Positions 33,269 through 42,560 of a stretch of DNA of 64,000 bases are shown piece after piece; within the stretch, counting starts at the first letter, position 1; every line of letters begins with the position of its first letter. This DNA is from Chryseobacterium sp. GVT01B (GTDB lineage Bacteria > Bacteroidota > Bacteroidia > Flavobacteriales > Weeksellaceae): contig NZ_JAHXYI010000001.1 of the NCBI RefSeq assembly GCF_019970045.1, positions 620,001 through 684,000 on the forward strand. The letters run 5' to 3'. Position numbers and translations under genes: made by a program. The notes under the pieces were generated by a model that did no database searches, had not been told where the DNA came from, and worked only from the letters and a program-made list of their open reading frames with translations.

Positions 33269-34033
33269 ATGGAAAAGCTAATACCAAGACAGGATGAAAT
33301 ATTGAAAGAGCTTGATGAAAAAGGACACGTTCTCGTTCAGGATCTGTGTGAAAAACTCAATGTTTCCTCAGTTACGATCCGAAAGGATTTGAACTATCTT
33401 GAAAGTCTGGGGCTTCTTTTCAGAAATCATGGAGGGGCAAGTAAGCAGGTAAGATATGCTTATGAAAAAAATGTAGTGGAGAAAGAAAGTATCAATGTGG
33501 ACGCAAAGCAGGCGATTGCCAGAGCTGCTCTACCATTGATTCAAGAGAACGACTGTATTATATTGGCGTCTGGAACGACGATGCATTATCTGGCCAGGAT
33601 GTTAATGAGCTTTGGTTCACTTACAGTATTGACATCTTCACTCAGGGTAGCAATCGAACTTTGTAATAATCCTAATATTAATGTGATCCAGTTAGGTGGT
33701 GAGGTGAGAAAAAGTTCTACTTCTATCGTTGGATCTATTTCAGAAGCAATTCTTAAGCAGTTTTCCTGTAATAAACTTTTTCTTGGGGTAGATGGAATTG
33801 ATCTGGAGTTTGGGATCAGTACTTCTAATGCTGCAGAAGCGCATCTTAATCAGGTGATGATTGAATGTGCAGATAAAACAGTAGTTCTTGCAGATTCTTC
33901 CAAATTGAACAAGAAAGGTTTCGGTAAAATAGCTTCGTTGGATGAAGTGGATTATTTGATTACCGATGAAGGTATCGGTAAGGAAGATAGGTCTGCATTG
34001 GAGGAAAGAGGAGTTACAGTTATTGTAAAATAG
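33269..34033 (+). CDS. DeoR/GlpR-family transcriptional regulator
   Basis: A 254-aa regulator. An N-terminal winged helix (VQDLCEKLNVSSVTIRKDLNYLE, with the family RNHGGA turn) is followed by a DeoR sensor domain of the ribose-5-phosphate-isomerase-like fold (ILASGTTMHYLA, LTSSLRVAIEL, QLGGEVRKSSTSIVG, VLADSSKLNKKGF). It diverges from glpD and most likely represses the glycerol operon, with glycerol 3-phosphate as inducer by analogy with E. coli GlpR. Role inferred from context; family certain. Confidence 0.92.
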   Translation: MEKLIPRQDEILKELDEKGHVLVQDLCEKLNVSSVTIRKDLNYLESLGLLFRNHGGASKQVRYAYEKNVVEKESINVDAKQAIARAALPLIQENDCIILASGTTMHYLARMLMSFGSLTVLTSSLRVAIELCNNPNINVIQLGGEVRKSSTSIVGSISEAILKQFSCNKLFLGVDGIDLEFGISTSNAAEAHLNQVMIECADKTVVLADSSKLNKKGFGKIASLDEVDYLITDEGIGKEDRSALEERGVTVIVK

Positions 34034-34059
34034 GCTGTATTTAACCTATTCAATTATTT

Positions 34060-34109
34060 CAATTTAAAACAGAGACAGTCTGATTTCAGAAAGTCTCTGT
34101 TTTAAATTG
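34060..34109. terminator. Bidirectional terminator between glp regulator and acetyltransferase
   Basis: A perfect 17-bp stem (CAATTTAAAACAGAGAC with its reverse complement at 34093-34109) and a 16-base loop lie between convergent genes. The AT-rich outer part supplies U-rich tails in either direction. Confidence 0.8.
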
Positions 34110-34122
34110 AAAATGAGGTAAT

Positions 34123-34566
34123 TTATACCTTCCAGAAAAATCTTTCTTTGCTTTTTCTTTCCGCTCCAAGCTGTGAGTAGAACTTAATGGCTCTTGTATT
34201 AAAGTTTGGGGTTTGCCATTGAATTACCGAGCAGCCTTCTTCTTTTGAAAAAACTCTTATTAATTCCATAATTTGCTTTCCCGTTCCTTTTCCTCTTGCG
34301 CTATCCTTGAGGAATAAGCAATCAACATAAATATAATAACCGACATCCCAAGTTGAAAACTGTTTGAAAAAAGTTGCATATCCTATTATTTCAGTATCGG
34401 ATTCAGCAATGAGACATTTTATATTTGAATCCGGATTGAGAATATGCTTAGAGAGTAATTTTTTCTTGTTTTCTTCTTTAAAGGAACTCCTTTCGTAGTG
34501 GGCATGAGCTTTACATAGTTCAATAATTGAGGTAAGGTCTTTTTCCTCAGCAAATCTTATTTTCAT
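34123..34566 (-). CDS. GNAT-family N-acetyltransferase
   Basis: A 147-aa acetyl-CoA-dependent acetyltransferase. The GNAT fold is visible: an N-terminal strand/helix (MKIRFAEEKDLTSIIELCKA), central strands (IKCLIAESDTEIIGYATFF), motif A (LFLKDSARGKGTGKQIM, containing the R-G-K-G-T-G pyrophosphate loop) and motif B (TPNFNTRAIKFYSQLGAERK). The start at 34566 is used because the open extension overlaps the end of the upstream rhodanese gene and adds no domain. It is 16 bp after that gene, so cotranscribed. Substrate unknown. Confidence 0.87.
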   Translation of the reverse strand: MKIRFAEEKDLTSIIELCKAHAHYERSSFKEENKKKLLSKHILNPDSNIKCLIAESDTEIIGYATFFKQFSTWDVGYYIYVDCLFLKDSARGKGTGKQIMELIRVFSKEEGCSVIQWQTPNFNTRAIKFYSQLGAERKSKERFFWKV

Positions 34567-34582
34567 ATTGCTTATTAGTGAT

Positions 34583-34975
34583 TTAACATGCACATACAAA
34601 TGTAGATCCTTGGGTGGGATTTGTTCCTTCCGTGGCATAGCCGTCAAACTTCCACCATTCAATTCCTCCCATTAATTCAATGACCTTAAATCCTAATTGA
34701 GTCATTTTTAAAGCTCCTTTTGTAGAGGCATTACAGCCGATACCGTCACAATAGCAAACGTATATTTTCGATTTGTCAAGATGTTGGGTTTTCTGTTCTG
34801 TCATTTCCCGATGAGGAAGATTGATTGCGGATGGAATATGTTCTTTGTTGTAGCCGATTGGTTTTCGGGTATCAACTGCTATATAATCTGTACTATTTTG
34901 AAACATATCATATAAATCTGAAGGGTCCATTTCGTACGATAATTTTTTTTGATAGAATTCAATTTGTTCTTGCAT
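34583..34975 (-). CDS. Rhodanese-like domain protein
   Basis: A 130-aa single-domain protein. Conserved features are YIAVDTRKPIGYNKEHIPSAINLPH and the active-site loop YVCYCDGIGCNAST, then GGIEWWK. The catalytic cysteine is probably the one opening CDGIGC; the loop has a second Cys where many members carry Arg, which may alter sulfur acceptor use. The frame is open eight codons further upstream, but that ATG lies next to the -7 box (34997-35004), so 34975 is the likely start. It diverges from a LysR gene and is followed by a GNAT gene. Confidence 0.88.
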   Translation of the reverse strand: MQEQIEFYQKKLSYEMDPSDLYDMFQNSTDYIAVDTRKPIGYNKEHIPSAINLPHREMTEQKTQHLDKSKIYVCYCDGIGCNASTKGALKMTQLGFKVIELMGGIEWWKFDGYATEGTNPTQGSTFVCAC

Positions 34976-34996
34976 AATTTTAGAATGTTTATAATG

Positions 34997-35004
34997 CAAA
35001 GCTA
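34997..35004 (-). promoter_or_regulatory. -7 promoter box of the rhodanese-GNAT pair
   Basis: Reads TAGCTTTG on the minus strand, a full TAnnTTTG match, 21 bp before the ATG at 34975. It overlaps the first codon of the longer frame and so excludes that start. Confidence 0.6.
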
Positions 35005-35095
35005 TGCTCGGACATCTTTTTTTTTCAAGATTTAAATTGAATGCTCTGCAGTTGTAAATGAAATATTTTCAGACATTATTTTTTTGTTATATTGT

Positions 35096-35103
35096 TAACT
35101 TTG
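35096..35103 (+). promoter_or_regulatory. -7 box abutting the LysR gene
   Basis: TAACTTTG matches TAnnTTTG but ends only 4 bp before the ATG at 35108, which would give a leaderless or nearly leaderless transcript. Confidence 0.45.
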
Positions 35104-35107
35104 CACG

Positions 35108-36004
35108 ATGGAAATCAAGTTTTTAAAACTTATTAAAACAATTGCGGAAGAAGGAAGTATTGCTGGTTCTTCTGAAAAACTATTTTTGACACAATCTGCC
35201 TTAAGTCATCAGCTTAAGGATCTAGAAATTCAGCTTGGTTTTAAAGTATTCTACAGAACACGGAACAAATGGGAGTTAACTGAAGAGGGGAATGTGCTCT
35301 ATAAAACTGCGTGTACGGTAATGGATAGTATTGGGAGCGGTCTGAATGCAATTCAGCAAATAAGGTCAGGAGCGGCAGGTACAATAAAAATCAGCACAGA
35401 ATGCTACTCATTCTATCAAGGGTTGCCGCTATTTATTCAAAAAATGAAAGTACTGTATCCTGGAATTGATGTAGATCTGGTGTTGGAAGCAACTCATAAG
35501 CCTGTTGTAAAAATTATATCGAATGAAATAGATATTGCTGTTGTTACCTCAAAGCCTTCTGGTAATAAAGAATTGGTAAGTGTTGAAATTTTTGACGATG
35601 AAATTTTTGCCGTCATGCATCAGGAAAATATTTTGAATGATTCGGAATACTTGATTGCTGATGATTTCCTGCAAGCCCATCTAATTATTCATTCTTTTCC
35701 TTTAAAAACAGTTTCTGTTTACGAAGAATTTCTAAATCCGAACGGGATATTGCCACTGAAGATTTCTGCAGTTCCCTTAACGGAAGTCACTTTGGAAATG
35801 GTACAGGCTAACATAGGGATTACCTGTATGCCGAAATGGGCATTGAAGTCTTTCAAATTATCTGATGAACTGAAGTTTAAAAAAATTGGAGTTAACGGTT
35901 TGAAAAGAAAACACTATCTGATCGTAAGGAAATCTGACATTGGAAAAAAGTATGTTAATGACTTTCTTTTGAACTTCAAAGAGTATTTTCAAAATTTCGG
36001 ATAG
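35108..36004 (+). CDS. LysR-family transcriptional regulator
   Basis: A 298-aa regulator. The N-terminal winged HTH (FLKLIKTIAEEGSIAGSSEKLFLTQSALSHQLKDLEIQ) begins at residue 5, which fixes the start at 35108. The substrate-binding domain (from about residue 92, GTIKISTECYSFYQGLPLF) has two periplasmic-binding-like lobes. Bacterial homologues with the STECYxFYxxLP segment resemble MetR-type regulators, but this is only a resemblance. It diverges from the rhodanese-GNAT pair, its likely target. Confidence 0.9.
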   Translation: MEIKFLKLIKTIAEEGSIAGSSEKLFLTQSALSHQLKDLEIQLGFKVFYRTRNKWELTEEGNVLYKTACTVMDSIGSGLNAIQQIRSGAAGTIKISTECYSFYQGLPLFIQKMKVLYPGIDVDLVLEATHKPVVKIISNEIDIAVVTSKPSGNKELVSVEIFDDEIFAVMHQENILNDSEYLIADDFLQAHLIIHSFPLKTVSVYEEFLNPNGILPLKISAVPLTEVTLEMVQANIGITCMPKWALKSFKLSDELKFKKIGVNGLKRKHYLIVRKSDIGKKYVNDFLLNFKEYFQNFG

Positions 36005-36059
36005 TTTTTTGTCTGAGATCGCTAAATGATTAAAAATCAAAATATTTTACTCAAAATAT

Positions 36060-36089
36060 TTGTCAGTTATAAAATAATTCATAAATTTG
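36060..36089 (+). promoter_or_regulatory. Promoter of the S10-spc-alpha ribosomal operon
   Basis: -33 TTG at 36060-36062 and -7 TAAATTTG at 36082-36089 with exactly 19 bp between them, the same spacing as the rpsL promoter. Transcription should start near 36096, leaving about a 100-nt leader before rplC. Confidence 0.85.
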
Positions 36090-36112
36090 CACACTCATTT
36101 TAGGAGCGTAGT

Positions 36113-36175
36113 ATGCCTATATCAAAAGTAGAAATTACTTCAGACTTCCGAAAAATGGTGATAAATAAAGGATAA
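36113..36175 (+). CDS. Possible 20-codon leader ORF upstream of rplC
   Basis: Within the predicted rplC leader an ATG at 36113, preceded by the purine-rich GGAGCG, opens a 20-codon frame (MPISKVEITSDFRKMVINKG) ending 20 bp before rplC. It could be a regulatory upstream ORF or simply chance in the leader. No similarity recognised. Confidence 0.3.
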   Translation: MPISKVEITSDFRKMVINKG

Positions 36176-36195
36176 ATTTTATTATAATATAAACA

Positions 36196-36819
36196 ATGTC
36201 AGGTATTATTGGTAAAAAAATCGGTATGACATCTTTGTTTAACGAAGAAGGGAAAAACATTCCTTGTACAGTTATTCAAGCTGGTCCATGCTCGATTTTA
36301 CAGGTCAGAACCTTAGAAAAAGACGGTTATACAGCTGTTCAATTAGGTTTCGATGACAAGAGTGAGAAGAACGTTGGTAAAGCGTTAGCAGGTCATTTTA
36401 AAAAGGCTGGTTCTGCTCCTAAAGCTAAATTAGTAGAATTCCATGATGGATTTACTGAAGCAAAAGTAGGAGAGGTAGTAAGTGTTGATCTATTCATCGA
36501 AGGTGAATATGTAGATGTAACAGGAACTTCAAAAGGTAAAGGCTTCCAGGGTGTTGTTAAAAGACACGGATTTGGAGGTGTAATGCAGGCAACTCATGGT
36601 CAGCACAACAGACTTAGAGCTCCAGGTTCTATCGGTGCTGGTTCAGACCCTTCAAGAGTATTCAAAGGGATGAGAATGGCTGGAAGAATGGGAGGTGAGC
36701 AGGTAACTGTTCAAAACCTTCAAGTGTTAAAAGTTGATCAAGAACAAAATCTTTTAGTAGTAAAAGGTGCTGTTCCGGGAGCTAAAAATTCTTATGTAAT
36801 TATCAGAAAATGGAACTAG
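36196..36819 (+). CDS. rplC: 50S ribosomal protein L3
   Basis: Early-assembly large-subunit protein near the peptidyl-transferase centre. It is 207 aa with conserved [32 protein letters not shown], and [21 protein letters not shown] (methylated Gln region THGQHNR). It is the first gene of the long ribosomal operon; rpsJ, which normally precedes it, is far away at 15983. It overlaps rplD by 10 bp. Confidence 0.99.
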   Translation: MSGIIGKKIGMTSLFNEEGKNIPCTVIQAGPCSILQVRTLEKDGYTAVQLGFDDKSEKNVGKALAGHFKKAGSAPKAKLVEFHDGFTEAKVGEVVSVDLFIEGEYVDVTGTSKGKGFQGVVKRHGFGGVMQATHGQHNRLRAPGSIGAGSDPSRVFKGMRMAGRMGGEQVTVQNLQVLKVDQEQNLLVVKGAVPGAKNSYVIIRKWN

Positions 36820-37439
36820 TAGTATTAAATACATCAGGAAAAGAGACCGGAAGAAAAGTAACTCTAGACGAAACAGTATTCGGAATTGAGCCAAATCAGC
36901 ACGCGGTTTACTTAGAAGTTAAACAGTATCTTGCTGCACAAAGACAGGGTACTCATAAAGCGAAAGAAAGAAGCGAAATTACTGCTTCTACTAAGAAGCT
37001 TAAGAAGCAAAAAGGATCTGGATCTGCTAGATACGGGGATATCAAATCTCCAACTTTCAGAGGTGGAGGTAGAGTATTCGGACCAAAACCAAGAGACTAC
37101 AGATTCAAATTGAACAAAGCTCTTAAGAGATTAGCTAAAAAATCTGTTTTATCTCAGAAAATGAGAGACAACAGCATTAAAGTTTTAGAAGATGTGAGCT
37201 TTGCTGCTCCTAAGACTAAAGATTTCATCAATGTATTAAATGCATTGGAACTTAACGGTAAAAAATCTTTATTCGTTCTTCCTGAAGCTAACAAGAATGT
37301 GTATTTATCTTCAAGAAACTTGCCTAAAACTAAAGTAATGAACTTCAACGAGATCAGTTCTTACGATTTAGTAAATGCAGGTGAGATTATTTTCTTCGAA
37401 GGTGCAGTTGAAAAATTCCAGGAAAATTTAAAGAAATAA
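36810..37439 (+). CDS. rplD: 50S ribosomal protein L4
   Basis: Large-subunit protein whose extended loop lines the exit tunnel. It is 209 aa. The loop region [28 protein letters not shown] is conserved, with no change typical of macrolide resistance that I can recognise. It overlaps rplC by 10 bp in another frame and is 3 bp before rplW. Confidence 0.98.
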   Translation: MELVVLNTSGKETGRKVTLDETVFGIEPNQHAVYLEVKQYLAAQRQGTHKAKERSEITASTKKLKKQKGSGSARYGDIKSPTFRGGGRVFGPKPRDYRFKLNKALKRLAKKSVLSQKMRDNSIKVLEDVSFAAPKTKDFINVLNALELNGKKSLFVLPEANKNVYLSSRNLPKTKVMNFNEISSYDLVNAGEIIFFEGAVEKFQENLKK

Positions 37440-37442
37440 GTC

Positions 37443-37733
37443 ATGTCTATTATTATTAAACCAGTTATTTCAGAAAAGGCTAATTACCTTACAGATTTAA
37501 GAGGTTCTTATTCTTTCTTAGTTGATCCTAAGGCGAATAAAATCCAGATTAAAAAAGCTGTTGAAGCAGCTTACGGTGTAAAAGTAGCAGACGTTAACAC
37601 AATGATTTATGCTCCGAAGGTTTCTTCAAAGTACACTAAAAAAGGTCTTCAAGTAGGAAAGACAAACAAATTGAAAAAAGCGGTAATCAAACTTGCTGAA
37701 GGTGAGGTTATCGATATTTTTGCTGTAAATTAA
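37443..37733 (+). CDS. rplW: 50S ribosomal protein L23
   Basis: Exit-tunnel rim protein that docks trigger factor and SRP. It is 96 aa, normal length, with IIKPVISEKANYL at the N-terminus and the VEAAYGVKVADVNTMI segment. Located between rplD and rplB. Confidence 0.98.
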   Translation: MSIIIKPVISEKANYLTDLRGSYSFLVDPKANKIQIKKAVEAAYGVKVADVNTMIYAPKVSSKYTKKGLQVGKTNKLKKAVIKLAEGEVIDIFAVN

Positions 37734-37755
37734 TTATTAATTATAAATAATAGTA

Positions 37756-38577
37756 ATGTCTGTTAGAAAATTAAAACCTATCACCCCGGGACAGAGATTC
37801 AGAATTGTAAACAATTTTGAGGAAATTACTACCAACAAACCAGAGAAGTCTCTAACAGTTGGTATTAAAAAGTCAGGTGGACGTAACCAAACAGGTAAAA
37901 TGACCATGCGTTACACCGGAGGTGGACACAAAAAGAAATACAGAATTATTGACTTCAAAAGAAACAAAGCAAACGTTGAAGCAACTGTAAAATCTGTAGA
38001 ATACGATCCAAACAGAACTGCATTTATCGCTTTATTAGAGTACGCAGACGGAGAGAAGAGATATATCATCGCTCCAAACGGTATCAAAGTTGATCAGAAA
38101 GTAATTTCTGGAGAAAGCGTAGAGCCAAATGTAGGAAACGCAATGAAGTTGAAAAACATTCCTTTAGGTACTGTTATTTCTTGTGTTGAAATGAAGCCTG
38201 GTCAAGGTGCCATTTTAGCAAGAAGTGCTGGTTCTTCAGCTCAATTGACTTCAAGAGACGGAAAATACGCAATCATCAAATTGCCTTCAGGAGAATCAAG
38301 AATGATCCTTACTGAATGTTATGCAATGATTGGATCTGTTTCTAACTCTGACCACCAGTTAACTGTATCAGGTAAGGCTGGTAGAAGCAGATGGTTAGGT
38401 AGAAGACCAAGAACTAGAGCAGTTGTAATGAACCCGGTTGATCACCCAATGGGAGGTGGTGAAGGACGTTCTTCTGGAGGTCACCCGAGATCTAGAAACG
38501 GTATGCCGTCTAAAGGTTACAAAACTAGAAAGAAAAACAAAGTGTCTAACCGTTACATCGTATCTAAAAGAAAATAA
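37756..38577 (+). CDS. rplB: 50S ribosomal protein L2
   Basis: Core large-subunit protein needed for subunit association and peptidyl transfer. It is 273 aa. The RNA-binding core ([20 protein letters not shown]) and the C-terminal [20 protein letters not shown] with the functional His are present. Ends 2 bp before rpsS. Confidence 0.99.
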   Translation: MSVRKLKPITPGQRFRIVNNFEEITTNKPEKSLTVGIKKSGGRNQTGKMTMRYTGGGHKKKYRIIDFKRNKANVEATVKSVEYDPNRTAFIALLEYADGEKRYIIAPNGIKVDQKVISGESVEPNVGNAMKLKNIPLGTVISCVEMKPGQGAILARSAGSSAQLTSRDGKYAIIKLPSGESRMILTECYAMIGSVSNSDHQLTVSGKAGRSRWLGRRPRTRAVVMNPVDHPMGGGEGRSSGGHPRSRNGMPSKGYKTRKKNKVSNRYIVSKRK

Positions 38578-38579
38578 TT

Positions 38580-38858
38580 ATGGCAAGATCACTTAAAAAA
38601 GGACCGTTCATTCATCATACTTTAGATAAGAAGGTTCAGGCAAATATAGAAGCTAACAAGAAAACTGTTATCAAAACTTGGTCTAGAGCATCAATGATCT
38701 CTCCAGACTTCGTAGGACAAACTATTGCAGTACACAACGGGAAATCTTTTATCCCAGTTTATGTTACAGAAAACATGGTTGGTCACAAGCTAGGCGAATT
38801 TTCTCCAACAAGATCTTTCAGAGGTCATGGTGGTAACAAAAACAAAGGAAGCAGATAA
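38580..38858 (+). CDS. rpsS: 30S ribosomal protein S19
   Basis: Small-subunit head protein contacting the A-site finger. It is 92 aa with [33 protein letters not shown] and [14 protein letters not shown] conserved. It is 2 bp from each neighbour, indicating coupled translation. Confidence 0.99.
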   Translation: MARSLKKGPFIHHTLDKKVQANIEANKKTVIKTWSRASMISPDFVGQTIAVHNGKSFIPVYVTENMVGHKLGEFSPTRSFRGHGGNKNKGSR

Positions 38859-38860
38859 TC

Positions 38861-39259
38861 ATGGGATCAAGAAAAAGAGAAAGTGCATTAGCACGTAAAT
38901 TGACAAACCAAGACGTAGTAAAAGCAATACACAATGATTGCCCGTCTTCTCCAAGAAAAATGAGATTAGTAGCTGATATCATTAGAGGAGAGCAGGTAGA
39001 CAAAGCTTTATACATTCTAAAATATTCTAAAAAAGACGCATCTAACAAGTTAGAAAAAGTATTGCTTTCTGCAATGGCTAACTGGCAAACTAAAAACGAA
39101 GGTGCTGATATTGAAGAAGCAAATCTTATCGTTAAAGAAATTTTTGTAGACAGTGCTAGACAATTGAAGAGACTAAGACCAGCTCCACAAGGTAGAGGGT
39201 ACAGAATCAGAAAAAGATCAAACCACATTACATTAATCTTAGGTAAAAAAGAAAATTAA
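38861..39259 (+). CDS. rplV: 50S ribosomal protein L22
   Basis: Tunnel-lining protein with the long beta-hairpin. It is 132 aa; conserved [15 protein letters not shown] and the hairpin [23 protein letters not shown]. Somewhat longer at the N-terminus than the E. coli protein. Precedes rpsC by 7 bp. Confidence 0.98.
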   Translation: MGSRKRESALARKLTNQDVVKAIHNDCPSSPRKMRLVADIIRGEQVDKALYILKYSKKDASNKLEKVLLSAMANWQTKNEGADIEEANLIVKEIFVDSARQLKRLRPAPQGRGYRIRKRSNHITLILGKKEN

Positions 39260-39266
39260 TCAAGGT

Positions 39267-40016
39267 ATGGGACAGAAGACAAATCCAATTGGTAATAGAT
39301 TAGGTATCATCAGAGGATGGGATTCTAACTGGTTTGGTGGAAACGATTATGGAGACAGAATCGCTGAAGACTACAAAATCAGAAGATACCTTGAGGCTAG
39401 ATTATCTAAAGGTGGTATTTCAAAAATTTATATCGAAAGAACACTTAAATTAGTAACAGTTACAATCACTACTGCTAGACCGGGACTTATCATCGGTAAA
39501 GGAGGTCAGGAAGTTGATAAATTGAAAGAAGAATTGAAGAAACTTACAGGTAAGGATATTCAAATCAACATCTTCGAAATCAAAAGACCTGAATTAGACG
39601 CTGTATTAGTTGCTGATAGTATTTCTAAGCAAATTGAAAACAGAATTTCTTACAGAAGAGCTGTTAAAATGGCAATGGCAAGTACTATGAGAATGGGTGC
39701 TGAAGGTATCAAAGTTCAAATCTCTGGTAGATTGAACGGAGCTGAAATGGCAAGATCAGAATCTTTCAAAGAAGGAAGAATTCCATTGTCAACTTTCAGA
39801 GCTGATATTGATTACCACTGGGCAGAAGCTCACACTACTTACGGTAGACTAGGTGTAAAAGTTTGGATCATGAAAGGTGAAGTTTACGGTAAAAGAGAAC
39901 TTTCTCCACTAGTGGGACAACAGAAAAAAGGAGGTCAGTCAGACAGAGGAAACAGAGGAGGAGACAGAGACAACAGAAGACCTAGAAAAAACAACAACAA
40001 TAACAATAATAATTAA
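39267..40016 (+). CDS. rpsC: 30S ribosomal protein S3 with Asn-rich tail
   Basis: mRNA-entry-channel protein. The KH domain motif [18 protein letters not shown] is present, as is the C-terminal domain ([30 protein letters not shown]). The last about 30 residues form a low-complexity tail, first Gly/Arg/Asp-rich and then Lys-Asn with a run of eight Asn at the very end. The tail is absent from the E. coli protein and probably disordered. A 98-bp non-coding element follows before rplP. Confidence 0.98.
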   Translation: MGQKTNPIGNRLGIIRGWDSNWFGGNDYGDRIAEDYKIRRYLEARLSKGGISKIYIERTLKLVTVTITTARPGLIIGKGGQEVDKLKEELKKLTGKDIQINIFEIKRPELDAVLVADSISKQIENRISYRRAVKMAMASTMRMGAEGIKVQISGRLNGAEMARSESFKEGRIPLSTFRADIDYHWAEAHTTYGRLGVKVWIMKGEVYGKRELSPLVGQQKKGGQSDRGNRGGDRDNRRPRKNNNNNNNN

Positions 40017-40114
40017 AATTTTAGATTAGAAATTTTGAATTTTAAATTACCGTTACTTTTTTAAAATTAAAAAAAATCTAAAATCTAAAATCTAAAATCT
40101 AAAATTTAGAAATT
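40017..40114. repeat. AT-rich element with inverted ends and heptamer repeats inside the ribosomal operon
   Basis: AATTTTAGATT (40017-40027) is the exact reverse complement of AATCTAAAATT (40096-40106). Four exact tandem copies of TCTAAAA lie at 40077-40104. Neighbouring gaps in the operon are mostly 2-23 bp, so this 98-bp spacer stands out. RNA would fold into a long weak AU stem. Confidence 0.6.
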
Positions 40115-40540
40115 ATGTTACAACCAAAAAGAACCAAATTCCGTAGAGTTCACAAGATGAAGATGAAGGGGAATGCCCAAAGAGGTAGTCAACTTGCTTA
40201 CGGAACTTTTGGGATCAAAGCAACGGAAGGAGCTTGGATCACTGCAAGACAGATTGAAGCAGCTCGTATCGCTGCGACAAGATATATGAAGAGAGAAGGT
40301 CAACTATGGATCAAAATCTTCCCAGATAAGCCAATTACTAAGAAACCAGCGGAAGTACGTATGGGTAAAGGTAAGGGTGCTGTTGAATATTGGGTAGCTG
40401 TAGTAAAACCAGGTAAAATTATGTTCGAAATCGGAGGTGTACCTTACGATATCGCTAAGGAAGCTTTAAGACTTGCTGCGCAAAAATTACCAGTAGTTAC
40501 TAAATTCATCGTTGCTAACGATTTTGTTAAACCTCTATAA
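40115..40540 (+). CDS. rplP: 50S ribosomal protein L16
   Basis: A-site/central-protuberance protein. It is 141 aa with [37 protein letters not shown] and [19 protein letters not shown] conserved. It restarts after the 98-bp spacer that follows rpsC. Confidence 0.99.
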   Translation: MLQPKRTKFRRVHKMKMKGNAQRGSQLAYGTFGIKATEGAWITARQIEAARIAATRYMKREGQLWIKIFPDKPITKKPAEVRMGKGKGAVEYWVAVVKPGKIMFEIGGVPYDIAKEALRLAAQKLPVVTKFIVANDFVKPL

Positions 40541-40552
40541 TCTTTGAATACA

Positions 40553-40738
40553 ATGAAAAATGCTGATATTAAAAATTTAAGCGCGGGTGATATTCAAGCT
40601 CAATTAACTGAAGCAAAAGCTCAATATTCTAAATTGAAATTAGCTCATGCAATCAGCCCAATTGAAAACCCGATTCAAATCAGAGATTTGAGAAAAACAA
40701 TCGCAAGACTAAACACTGAGTTAACTAACAAACAATAA
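40553..40738 (+). CDS. rpmC: 50S ribosomal protein L29
   Basis: Small helical-hairpin protein at the exit tunnel rim. It is 61 aa from the ATG at 40553; a TTG three codons upstream would lengthen it but the family starts at MKxxxI. The C-terminal IENPIQIRDLRKTIARLNTE is conserved. Confidence 0.97.
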   Translation: MKNADIKNLSAGDIQAQLTEAKAQYSKLKLAHAISPIENPIQIRDLRKTIARLNTELTNKQ

Positions 40739-40750
40739 TTTCATTTTACA

Positions 40751-41005
40751 ATGGATAGAAATTTAAGAAAAGAAAGAATCGGAGTGGTTTCCAGCAATAA
40801 AATGGAAAAAACTATTGTTGTTAGTGAAACTACAAGAGTAAAGCACCCGATGTACGGTAAATTCGTTTTGAAAACGAAAAAATATACTGCACACGACGAG
40901 AACAACGAATGCACAGAAGGTGATACAGTTTTGATCCAAGAAACTAGACCTTTGAGCAAGAGCAAGAGATGGAGATTAGTAAGAATCATTGAAAAAGCTA
41001 AGTAA
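40751..41005 (+). CDS. rpsQ: 30S ribosomal protein S17
   Basis: Primary 16S rRNA 5'-domain binder, OB-fold. It is 84 aa with [25 protein letters not shown], and [16 protein letters not shown] conserved. Two bases separate it from rplN. Confidence 0.99.
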   Translation: MDRNLRKERIGVVSSNKMEKTIVVSETTRVKHPMYGKFVLKTKKYTAHDENNECTEGDTVLIQETRPLSKSKRWRLVRIIEKAK

Positions 41006-41007
41006 TA

Positions 41008-41376
41008 ATGTTACAAACAGAATCAAGATTAAAAGTTGCTGATAACACAGGTGCTAAAGAAGTACTAGTTATTAGAGTTCTGGGAGGAACCAGAAGAAGA
41101 TATGCTTCAGTTGGTGATAAAATCGTTGTTACTATCAAGGATTCTACACCATCAGGAAACGCTAAAAAAGGTCAGGTATCTAAAGCTGTAGTAGTAAGAA
41201 CTAAAAAAGCAGTAAGAAGAAAAGATGGTTCATACATCAAATTCGACGACAATGCTTGTGTATTACTAAACGCAGCGGGAGAAATGAGAGGAACGCGTGT
41301 TTTCGGACCCGTTGCTCGTGAGTTGAGAGACAAAGAATATATGAAAATCATTTCATTAGCTCCTGAAGTACTTTAA
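41008..41376 (+). CDS. rplN: 50S ribosomal protein L14
   Basis: Subunit-interface protein, 122 aa, standard. [19 protein letters not shown] and [28 protein letters not shown] are conserved. Confidence 0.99.
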   Translation: MLQTESRLKVADNTGAKEVLVIRVLGGTRRRYASVGDKIVVTIKDSTPSGNAKKGQVSKAVVVRTKKAVRRKDGSYIKFDDNACVLLNAAGEMRGTRVFGPVARELRDKEYMKIISLAPEVL

Positions 41377-41397
41377 TTTTAAAAATTTTTAAAAGAA

Positions 41398-41724
41398 ATG
41401 TCAAAGTTAAAAATAAAAAGAGGAGATAACGTAATCATTACTACTGGTAAGAAAGATATCAAAGGTAAGACTGGTGAAGTTATTGAAGTGATCAAGAAAG
41501 AAGGAAAAGACCCTAGAGTAATCGTTGCAGGACTTAACATCGTTAAAAAACACGTTAAGCCTTCAGCTTCAAATCCTCAAGGAGGAATTACTGAAAAGGA
41601 AGCTTCTATTCATATCTCAAACGTAGCTTTAGTTGGTAAAGACGGAAAAGCTATCAAAATCGGTTACAAAATCGAAGGAGATAAGAAAGTGAGAGTTAAC
41701 AAAAAAACGGGTGAAACTTTATAA
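41398..41724 (+). CDS. rplX: 50S ribosomal protein L24
   Basis: Assembly-initiator protein with a KOW motif (KLKIKRGDNVIITTGKKDIKGKTGEV). It is 108 aa. Conserved GGITEKEASIHISNVALV follows. Lies between rplN and rplE. Confidence 0.98.
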   Translation: MSKLKIKRGDNVIITTGKKDIKGKTGEVIEVIKKEGKDPRVIVAGLNIVKKHVKPSASNPQGGITEKEASIHISNVALVGKDGKAIKIGYKIEGDKKVRVNKKTGETL

Positions 41725-41735
41725 TTTGAATTAAC

Positions 41736-42287
41736 ATGGAATTTATAGCAAGACCCAAAAAAATATACAAAGAGCAAATTGTTCCTGCAATGATGGAAGA
41801 ATTTGGGTACAAGTCAATCATGCAAGTACCTAGATTGGAGAAAATTGTTGTATCACAAGGTTTAGGAGACGCTACTGCAGATAAGAAAATTATCGATTAT
41901 GCTGTAGAAGAACTTACAAACATCACAGGTCAGAAAGCAGTAGGTACAATCTCTAAGAAAGATGAAGCTGCATTCAAACTAAGAAAAGGAATGCCTGTAG
42001 GTGCAAAAGTAACTTTAAGAGCTCACAGAATGTATGAGTTTTTAGACAGACTTACTGCTTCAGCTTTACCACGTATCAGAGATTTCTCTGGAATCAAAGC
42101 TGATGGTTTCGATGGTAGAGGTAACTACAACTTAGGTATTACTGAGCAGATTATCTTCCCTGAAATCGTAATTGACAAAGTGAAAAAAATCCAAGGGATG
42201 GACATCACTTTCGTTACTACTGCGAAAACAGATAAAGAAGCTAAAGCATTACTAACTCACTTCGGTTTACCATTTAAAAAGAATTAA
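41736..42287 (+). CDS. rplE: 50S ribosomal protein L5
   Basis: 5S rRNA-binding central-protuberance protein, 183 aa. Conserved motifs are [42 protein letters not shown] and [18 protein letters not shown]. Three bases separate it from rpsN. Confidence 0.99.
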   Translation: MEFIARPKKIYKEQIVPAMMEEFGYKSIMQVPRLEKIVVSQGLGDATADKKIIDYAVEELTNITGQKAVGTISKKDEAAFKLRKGMPVGAKVTLRAHRMYEFLDRLTASALPRIRDFSGIKADGFDGRGNYNLGITEQIIFPEIVIDKVKKIQGMDITFVTTAKTDKEAKALLTHFGLPFKKN

Positions 42288-42290
42288 GAA

Positions 42291-42560
42291 ATGGCTAAAG
42301 AATCAATGAAAGCGCGTGAGCGCAAAAGAGAAGCACTAGTTGCTAAATACGCTGCTAAAAGACAAGCTCTTAAAGAAGCTGGTGATTACGAAGGACTTCA
42401 AAAATTACCAAAAAATGCTTCTCCTGTAAGATTACACAACAGATGTAAACTAACAGGTAGACCAAGAGGATATATGAGAACGTTCGGTATTTCTAGAGTA
42501 ACTTTCAGAGAAATGGCAAACAACGGTCTTATCCCAGGTGTAAGAAAAGCTAGTTGGTAA
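42291..42560 (+). CDS. rpsN: 30S ribosomal protein S14 (zinc-independent form)
   Basis: Small-subunit head protein, 89 aa, the long form without the CxxC zinc ribbon (only one Cys, in [15 protein letters not shown]). This is the C-minus paralogue type, which does not need zinc. A structured 147-bp gap follows before rpsH. Confidence 0.98.
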   Translation: MAKESMKARERKREALVAKYAAKRQALKEAGDYEGLQKLPKNASPVRLHNRCKLTGRPRGYMRTFGISRVTFREMANNGLIPGVRKASW

